Shown here: in pieces, positions 62,201-64,000 of the stretch
Position numbering within the stretch: position 1 is the stretch's first letter
Layout: every line of letters starts with the position of its first letter
From: Siphonodentalium dalli
Taxonomy: Eukaryota > Mollusca > Scaphopoda > Gadilida > Siphonodentaliidae
Direction: 5' to 3'
Assembly (NCBI GenBank): GCA_032622095.1
Contig: CP136063.1
Location: 147,981,379 to 148,045,378, forward strand
Length of the DNA stretch: 64,000 nucleotides
Translations under genes and position numbers: made by a program
Notes under the pieces: model-generated
Databases searched by the model: none
Seen by the model: the letters and a program-made list of their open reading frames with translations, nothing else
Told to the model about the DNA's origin: nothing

Positions 62201-63192
62201 CATTATATAGGAGTACAGATTGGTCAACAGAATTTTCGTTTATTATAAATACAACGTTTACATTTCAATAGGGTCCTGCTGTTTGAAGAAACAGAAGTTG
62301 TTGCCGATTCAGGGAATGTGTTCGACGCCACACTGCGTGGTGGTAGACTTGGCGTATTCTGCTTTTCACAAGAGATGGTGATATGGTCTGATCTGGTTTA
62401 CAGATGTAACGGTGTGTATTACTTCGGTGCCATCATGTGTGAATTTATGTATATCTGTTACCACACTATATATGTGAAAATGAGAAGCTGTCAGTTTCAA
62501 GAGATGACATATGCCGACATAGCTGAATCTCCGTATCAAATCGTGATTTTGTACGCAGTAAACGCATCCAATTGAATTTATAATCGAGATCACTGGGTCG
62601 CGGCCGTATTGAATTCATCCAGCTCCGTTCCGTGGTTTCAGAGATTCTTCCAGCCCTGGTTCCATGGTTTCAGTGCTACTGGTCAAAGTTTTGGAGTATC
62701 ATTCCCATATATTGAGCTTTTGAATTATTCATTACTTCTATATATGGAATGCTACTCCAAAACTTTGAACTGTAGAACTAAAACCACGGAACCGGACCTG
62801 GTGGTTCAAATATGGCCGCCAGTTAGTGACAGGGCGTATTGGAATTAATCTGCCATTCTGACAAGTCAAATCAGGGTTGAGAGCAAATTTTGTCAGAGCA
62901 TATTTGCTTTAACCCTTTCTATATACTAAACATGTCATGGATGAGTAATTCCCTTCAATATAGGTCGTTTGTTGAACTTATTATCTAAACATTTCCCGCC
63001 AATAAATATAACGTCTGCAGTATATATACACACATAACCATCCCTGCTCTGATTGTTTCAGAATATATTCCCCGAACATTGCTGGAGGACAGCAGCATCG
63101 ATACAACTGAAGTTGATGACTACGACTATGAAGATTACACCTCATATCTCGGAGAAAATATTCCACCGCCGGAAGAGAACCCAGAACCTTAA
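26217..63192 (+). CDS. THBS: Group B (pentameric type) thrombospondin gene, 21 visible coding exons
   Basis: A secreted calcium-binding matrix glycoprotein of the COMP/THBS4 type. The coding exons listed separately splice to 946 visible residues plus a segment lost in an assembly gap. Order: signal peptide (1-20), laminin-G-like N domain (about 24-185), Pro-rich linker with RGD, coiled coil ending CDIC (about 233-277), six EGF-like modules (about 285-539 onward), type 3 calcium repeats, lectin-like C-terminal domain ([33 protein letters not shown]), and an acidic tail. There are no VWC or TSR modules, so it is group B, the pentameric class. Every visible intron phase matches except between exons 11 and 12, across the N gap. 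A start at 26,217 gives a classical signal peptide; the upstream in-frame GTG at 26,193 is not needed. Matrix or adhesion roles are inferred from the family. Confidence 0.95.
26640..27010. mobile_element. Inverted-repeat element, family E, copy 1
   Basis: The left part (cagatcatattccacaagtt, then aagttctgaatggtaacttt) is mirrored at the right (agttaccaag-type / cagaacttcgaaaag / tggaatatgatctctg). A related copy lies at about 38,890-39,165 (agatcatattccaccagtac, gtaagcggcgctaaac). It sits in THBS intron 1. Confidence 0.7.
27426..27625 (+). repeat. 27-bp minisatellite, about 7 copies
   Basis: The unit is gacgcggggaaggtgtgtta followed by cggcagg. It reads open in several frames only because the unit is a multiple of three. 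Confidence 0.95.
28470..28990 (+). repeat. About 190-bp tandem unit within the left arm
   Basis: Repeated blocks carry ttctttggtggt or ttctttgctg, then ccatactgaacaaaat, then gtaccacctgg, then repeated tccaaaatggc motifs and cagaatcaat. Copies begin near 28,475, 28,660 and 28,840, and again at about 29,555 and 29,700 after an insertion. Inverted copies occur at 33,345-33,870. Confidence 0.75.
29140..29445 (+). repeat. Tandem repeat, about 65-85-bp units, 4 copies
   Basis: Each copy contains gtggattaaactttctccat, then acaatttgaacggaaaagtg and cgcattgtaaagat. Two of the four also keep cttcgcagagtgg. It is inside a segment absent from the right arm of the large inverted repeat. Confidence 0.9.
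29476..29543. repeat. Perfect short hairpin
   Basis: cgtgggattggcgatttacaccac is mirrored (ccacgagtgggattggcgat … atcgccaatcccacg) around gagcttcagc. Confidence 0.85.
30127..30240. repeat. Hairpin with about 55-bp arms
   Basis: gtcccctggtgcgacaaccc is mirrored by gggctgtggcaccaggggac, and ccaccacgagtatccacc by ggtggatactcgtggtgg. The centre is near aataccgtatt. Confidence 0.9.
30290..30740 (+). repeat. 16/32-bp tandem array, left arm
   Basis: Alternating 16-mers ctccgaaggtctataa and ctccgaaggtccgatt, with variants such as cgacggcccataactc. The reverse complement of the array is at 31,895-32,270. Confidence 0.95.
31895..32270 (-). repeat. 16/32-bp tandem array, right arm
   Basis: The units aatcggaccttcggag and ttatagaccttcggag are the reverse complement of the left-arm array. 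Confidence 0.95.
33939..34106 (+). CDS. THBS: THBS exon 2: N-terminal laminin-G-like domain, part 1
   Basis: The acceptor is attattttccag and the donor is aag|gtaaga, phase 1/1. It encodes [20 protein letters not shown] then strands such as RDIIILRSQ and [13 protein letters not shown]. The outer arm of the intron 1 inverted repeat ends only about 25 bp upstream of this exon. Confidence 0.85.
35247..35510. mobile_element. Inverted-repeat element, with half copy at 35,877-36,035
   Basis: gtttccatggcaacggcata is mirrored by tgatgccgttgccatggaaa, and the outer ggggatcatgtgtc pairs with gacacatgaaccacc. The segment at 35,877-36,035 repeats the right half (gatgccattgccatggaaac, taactaagcaacat). 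Confidence 0.75.
36298..36512 (+). CDS. THBS: THBS exon 3: N-terminal laminin-G-like domain, part 2
   Basis: The acceptor is tgctttcag and the donor is gtg|gtaagt, phase 1/0, 72 codons. It contains beta-strand pattern [14 protein letters not shown] and [12 protein letters not shown], matching the strand and Cys region of thrombospondin N domains. Confidence 0.88.
37034..37505. mobile_element. Family C element, copy C5 (diverged)
   Basis: It is bounded by TTAA (37,034-37,037; 37,502-37,505), with inner phrases ttcctcgactcaaatcaaat and ccaataacaacaacaaca in family order. A C13 run (37,437-37,449) has expanded inside it. It is in THBS intron 3. Confidence 0.75.
37800..38265. repeat. Inverted-repeat element in THBS intron 3
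   Basis: tgataagaattacgaatagg is mirrored by taagttattcgtaattctgatca, and atggacaaatttcgcac by a gtcaaatataggtcgac-type block. It is related to sequence at 42,880-42,960. Confidence 0.45.
38520..38763 (+). CDS. THBS: THBS exon 4: end of N domain and RGD-bearing Pro/Asn linker
   Basis: The acceptor is cacatttcag and the donor is a|gtgagt, phase 0/1. It encodes [20 protein letters not shown] (last strand and Cys of the N domain), then FRGDTRPH with an RGD at 38,592-38,600, then a linker rich in Asn, Asp and Pro with [10 protein letters not shown]. Confidence 0.85.
41292..41374 (+). CDS. THBS: THBS exon 5: coiled coil, first half
   Basis: Phase 1/0. It encodes [20 protein letters not shown] then QRELDLQ, heptads with I/L/V at a/d positions, aligning with the pentamerisation coiled coil of COMP (LRELQETNAALQ-type). 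Confidence 0.9.
41867..41921 (+). CDS. THBS: THBS exon 6: coiled coil end with interchain Cys pair
   Basis: The acceptor is gaaatttcag and the donor is g|gtaagt, phase 0/1. It encodes [18 protein letters not shown]. The CxxC corresponds to the cysteines that lock thrombospondin subunits (ECDACG in COMP). Confidence 0.92.
43099..43591. mobile_element. Element with 'ctttaaccctttcagtgcc' terminal inverted repeats
   Basis: The left end ctttaaccctttcagtgccagg and the right end cctggcactgaaagggttaaag are perfect inverted repeats of about 22 bp. The inner phrase gtgccaggtccgat is echoed near the right as gggccgatgtgatcgg. A family B MITE is nested inside. It is in THBS intron 6. Confidence 0.85.
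43146..43220. mobile_element. MITE family B, copy 4 (nested)
   Basis: ccctgtgccaatgcattctc is mirrored by gagaatgcattggc around a short gtcgaccataggtcg loop. It is inserted in the element 43,099-43,591. Confidence 0.9.
44731..44910 (+). CDS. THBS: THBS exon 7: EGF-like 1 and first part of EGF-like 2
   Basis: Acceptor cgcatggcag, donor aag|gtaatc, phase 1/1. After a Pro-rich lead ([10 protein letters not shown]) it carries a complete six-Cys EGF ([27 protein letters not shown]), then [11 protein letters not shown], the opening cysteines of the second module. The acceptor is less pyrimidine-rich than the others but the phase fits. Confidence 0.85.
45005..45245. repeat. Family F element fragment
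   Basis: It shares tgacaaggttcacaatccga and gaaaatcgttcatctcagtc with 14,660-14,770. Its distal part is the reverse complement of 39,360-39,460 (ttaccaacaagactgta). Confidence 0.7.
46000..46345. repeat. Degenerate 'gaagaaccaa' repeat region
   Basis: Loosely spaced gaagaaccaa/aggaccaaat phrases. A similar region is at 54,120-54,400. Open frames here are low-complexity by-products. Confidence 0.4.
46958..47193 (+). CDS. THBS: THBS exon 8: rest of EGF-like 2, all of EGF-like 3
   Basis: Phase 1/0, donor gag|gtatgt, 79 codons. [19 protein letters not shown] completes EGF 2. [13 protein letters not shown] and [16 protein letters not shown] form EGF 3, which includes an N-glycosylation sequon NGT. 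It ends ADLDE, leading into a calcium-binding EGF. Confidence 0.92.
48284..48421 (+). CDS. THBS: THBS exon 9: EGF-like 4
   Basis: 46 codons, phase 0/0, acceptor cattccag, donor cag|gtgagt. It encodes [24 protein letters not shown] and the insert [12 protein letters not shown]. The insert (GVGLxxAxxxxQ) matches the second EGF of COMP. Confidence 0.93.
48846..48920 (+). CDS. THBS: THBS exon 10: calcium-binding EGF-like 5, first part
   Basis: 25 codons, phase 0/0. It encodes [20 protein letters not shown] then CINYP. D-I-N-E-C is the calcium-binding EGF signature, and [12 protein letters not shown] matches COMP and THBS4. Confidence 0.95.
49190..49860. repeat. G-rich repeat region with repeated ttggaaatttccaa palindromes
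   Basis: Several copies of gttggaaattt(t)ccaac alternate with G runs and phrases such as cgcacaccgggccgaa and actgaaatggtcatcagttg. It ends in an (AT)n run at 49,838-49,861. It is in THBS intron 10. Confidence 0.7.
50614..50766 (+). CDS. THBS: THBS exon 11: end of EGF-like 5, most of EGF-like 6
   Basis: 51 codons, phase 0/0, acceptor tttccacag, donor gaa|gtaaga. It encodes [20 protein letters not shown], then [15 protein letters not shown] and GYLCE. The last EGF lacks its final cysteines here; these must be on the next, unseen exon. Confidence 0.93.
52024..52318 (+). repeat. Two direct copies of a 125-bp block at 170-bp spacing
   Basis: The block starting gagacatacataatttataa at about 52,032 recurs as gagacatacaagatttataa at about 52,202. 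Both continue through actgttaacaaaagatatca to gaatctttttaag with only a few differences. Confidence 0.9.
53094..53193. other. Assembly gap (100 N) that hides a thrombospondin exon
   Basis: 100 consecutive N, a conventional gap of unknown true length. It lies between exon 11 (phase 0 end) and exon 12 (phase 1 start). Joining those two directly would shift the frame, and the visible flanks 50,767-53,093 and 53,194-53,648 contain no DxDxDG/GDxCD coding stretch, so the missing exon(s) most probably fall in the gap. Confidence 0.9.
53649..53767 (+). CDS. THBS: THBS exon 12: type 3 calcium repeats
   Basis: Phase 1/0, acceptor catgtaattgtag, donor cag|gtaaaa. It encodes [20 protein letters not shown] then [19 protein letters not shown], the alternating N- and C-type calcium motifs of thrombospondins. 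The first codon is split and needs a G from the unseen upstream exon to give Gly. Confidence 0.95.
54480..55800 (+). repeat. Tandem array of about 170-180-bp units, 7-8 copies
   Basis: Units carry cagcttgtaactcgggtgtt, gatagcacagcttggggg, aaggatacccatataata and accagagttacggcccttgt. Divergence between copies rises to the right. The array starts with gtctgtccgtccc at 54,470. It is in THBS intron 12. Confidence 0.88.
56160..56212 (+). CDS. THBS: THBS exon 13: type 3 repeat
   Basis: Phase 0/2, acceptor tttctttcag, donor ga|gtaagt. It encodes [17 protein letters not shown]. It is a very small exon (53 nt) that fits the repeat register. Confidence 0.93.
57700..57785 (+). CDS. THBS: THBS exon 14: type 3 repeat
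   Basis: Phase 2/1, acceptor tccctttcag, donor g|gtaagc. It encodes [13 protein letters not shown] then [16 protein letters not shown]. Confidence 0.94.
58065..58160 (+). CDS. THBS: THBS exon 15: type 3 repeat
   Basis: Phase 1/1, acceptor tatttacag, donor g|gtcagt (weaker but usable). It encodes [20 protein letters not shown] then [12 protein letters not shown]. Confidence 0.94.
58505..58683 (+). CDS. THBS: THBS exon 16: last type 3 repeat (RGD) and start of C-terminal domain
   Basis: Phase 1/0, acceptor tccatttcag. It encodes [19 protein letters not shown], then [18 protein letters not shown] and [18 protein letters not shown]. The RGD at 58,513-58,521 is at the same place as the RGD of human TSP1 (DGRGDAC). 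DPxGxxQxDPNW is a signature of the thrombospondin C domain. Confidence 0.96.
59500..59548 (+). CDS. THBS: THBS exon 17: C-terminal domain
   Basis: Phase 0/1, acceptor cttttttcag, donor a|gtaagt. It encodes [16 protein letters not shown], matching [14 protein letters not shown] of COMP. Confidence 0.95.
59998..60269 (+). CDS. THBS: THBS exon 18: C-terminal domain core
   Basis: Phase 1/0, acceptor atgattacag, donor gag|gttagt. It encodes [56 protein letters not shown] and [11 protein letters not shown]. The split codon yields Ser where COMP and TSP1 have Gly (AVG-Y). Confidence 0.96.
61497..61594 (+). CDS. THBS: THBS exon 19: C-terminal domain
   Basis: Phase 0/2, acceptor tatcttccag. It encodes [20 protein letters not shown] then [12 protein letters not shown], the WxDPRxxGWK signature. 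Confidence 0.96.
61712..61788. mobile_element. Family D hairpin element, copy 2
   Basis: ggaaatgttcagataataag is mirrored by cttattatctaaacagttcc. It is in THBS intron 19. Confidence 0.8.
62272..62411 (+). CDS. THBS: THBS exon 20: end of C-terminal lectin-like domain
   Basis: Phase 2/1, acceptor catttcaatag, donor g|gtgtgt. It encodes [38 protein letters not shown] and YRCN. Confidence 0.96.
62588..62829. mobile_element. Inverted-repeat MITE, family A, copy 2
   Basis: It has the same arms as 5447-5660: ccgttccgtggttt near the left, ctccaaaactttgaactgta and aatatggccgccagttagtg at the right. It carries an extra internal duplication of the ggttccatggtttcag phrase. It is in THBS intron 20. Confidence 0.85.
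63062..63192 (+). CDS. THBS: THBS exon 21: acidic Tyr-rich C-terminal tail and stop
   Basis: Phase 1 in, acceptor ctgattgtttcag, stop TAA at 63,190-63,192. It encodes [20 protein letters not shown], then [12 protein letters not shown] and a Pro/Glu end. It is longer and more acidic than the short tails of COMP or TSP1. Four Tyr in acidic context could be sulfated. Confidence 0.9.
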
Positions 63193-64000
63193 GTTTCTTC
63201 ATCGACCAATCACGTTCGGGATTAGATAATGTGTTATCCATCATGTTCATAAGTTTGAGTTTTGTTGCATTGTGTTAATTTACTACGGATGCTAGCTGCT
63301 TCAGCCTTCAGTGCCATAATCACGGACTTCCACAGACCGGTCCTGGTGGCTAAGCTTATAAGCAACACATTCCTTTATAATATAGGCTGTGCATATAAAG
63401 TTATGTGCTCCCTGTATGCCACAACGTTCGGGAAACAGTTTCATCTATATATACTAAAACCAGCAATGCGTGACCCCATGTCTTCAAAATTATATTGATA
63501 GTGATCCACATTAGATATTCATTGTGGTTTCGCTCAGTAAATCCTGAAATAAGTTATTCATGAAGGGGGAGATTTTTCAGCATGGACGTCAACATGGACC
63601 AACTCCAAGTTAGGACAAAATGCCTGGTGTGGTCGTCATTTATGTGGGGTTATTTTCAGGCAAAATGTTCTTGTGTTAATCATGTATCGCGCGCGCGTGT
63701 ACAATTCGGATTATAGTGGACAATGTGGTCATGAAAGATTGGAACCTGTGTTGCACAGGTAATTCAAAGACAAAAAACTTTATACTGGGGTATCAAACCA
63801 TGTTTTTCTATTGATTTTCTGTATTAAATATGTTTGCCTATTTATACTGTATATACATATAGTTGATGTCTTCGGTTATTTTTCCGGAAAACAAGAGGGC
63901 TTGCGGTATTTCTGCTCTATATAATTATGTGCATGGGATTGGACAATTTCCTCAAATTTGAACTTTTCTAGATATAAACTTTGACAGATGCATCCCACAC
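63193..64000 (+). other. THBS 3' UTR and flank
   Basis: No further gene. The only clear polyadenylation-type hexamer seen is ATTAAA at 63,823-63,828, about 630 bases past the stop; no AATAAA was seen. Confidence 0.45.

Overview
The window is AT-rich, intron-rich and repeat-rich animal DNA. It has long introns with GT/AG borders, many short inverted-repeat elements, and several tandem arrays. It looks like a marine invertebrate. The 170-200 bp dispersed arrays carrying 'gtccgtccgtccgt' leaders resemble repeats I associate with molluscs and other lophotrochozoans, but the phylum is not proven by what I can see. There are no bacterial-style genes, no CRISPR array, and no rRNA or tRNA gene that I can support.

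Two protein-coding genes can be reconstructed by splicing. On the minus strand at about 3.5-7.5 kb is a cyclin O-like gene (CCNO). Four exons join in perfect phase and give the N-lobe (MRGTLISWL), the inter-lobe segment (EEVSPPEISDLL) and the C-lobe. The 5' coding exon(s) were not found. A further open frame at 2942-3187 (-) resembles a second cyclin C-lobe end and is flagged as uncertain.

On the plus strand, 26,217-63,192 holds a pentameric-type (group B, COMP/THBS4-like) thrombospondin in 21 visible coding exons. In order these encode a signal peptide, a laminin-G-like N domain, an RGD-bearing linker, a short coiled coil ending in the CxxC interchain-disulfide motif, six EGF-like modules (vertebrate group B has four), calcium-binding type 3 repeats with a TSP1-position RGD, the L-type lectin-like C-terminal domain, and an unusual acidic Tyr-rich tail. 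All exon phases agree except at one junction. Exon 11 ends in phase 0 and the next visible exon starts in phase 1, and a 100-N assembly gap (53,094-53,193) lies between them. At least one exon, coding for roughly 120 residues judging from COMP, therefore sits in the gap.

Layout: 1-2.9 kb non-coding; 2.9-7.5 kb cyclin O (-); 7.5-26.2 kb intergenic, full of MITE-like palindromes, a TTAA-flanked element family, a 35-bp minisatellite and a 30-bp array; 26.2-63.2 kb thrombospondin, whose 7.65-kb first intron contains a 5.5-kb imperfect inverted repeat; 63.2-64 kb 3' UTR/flank. The two genes have no evident functional coupling. One is a cell-cycle/multiciliation-type cyclin, the other a secreted matrix protein.
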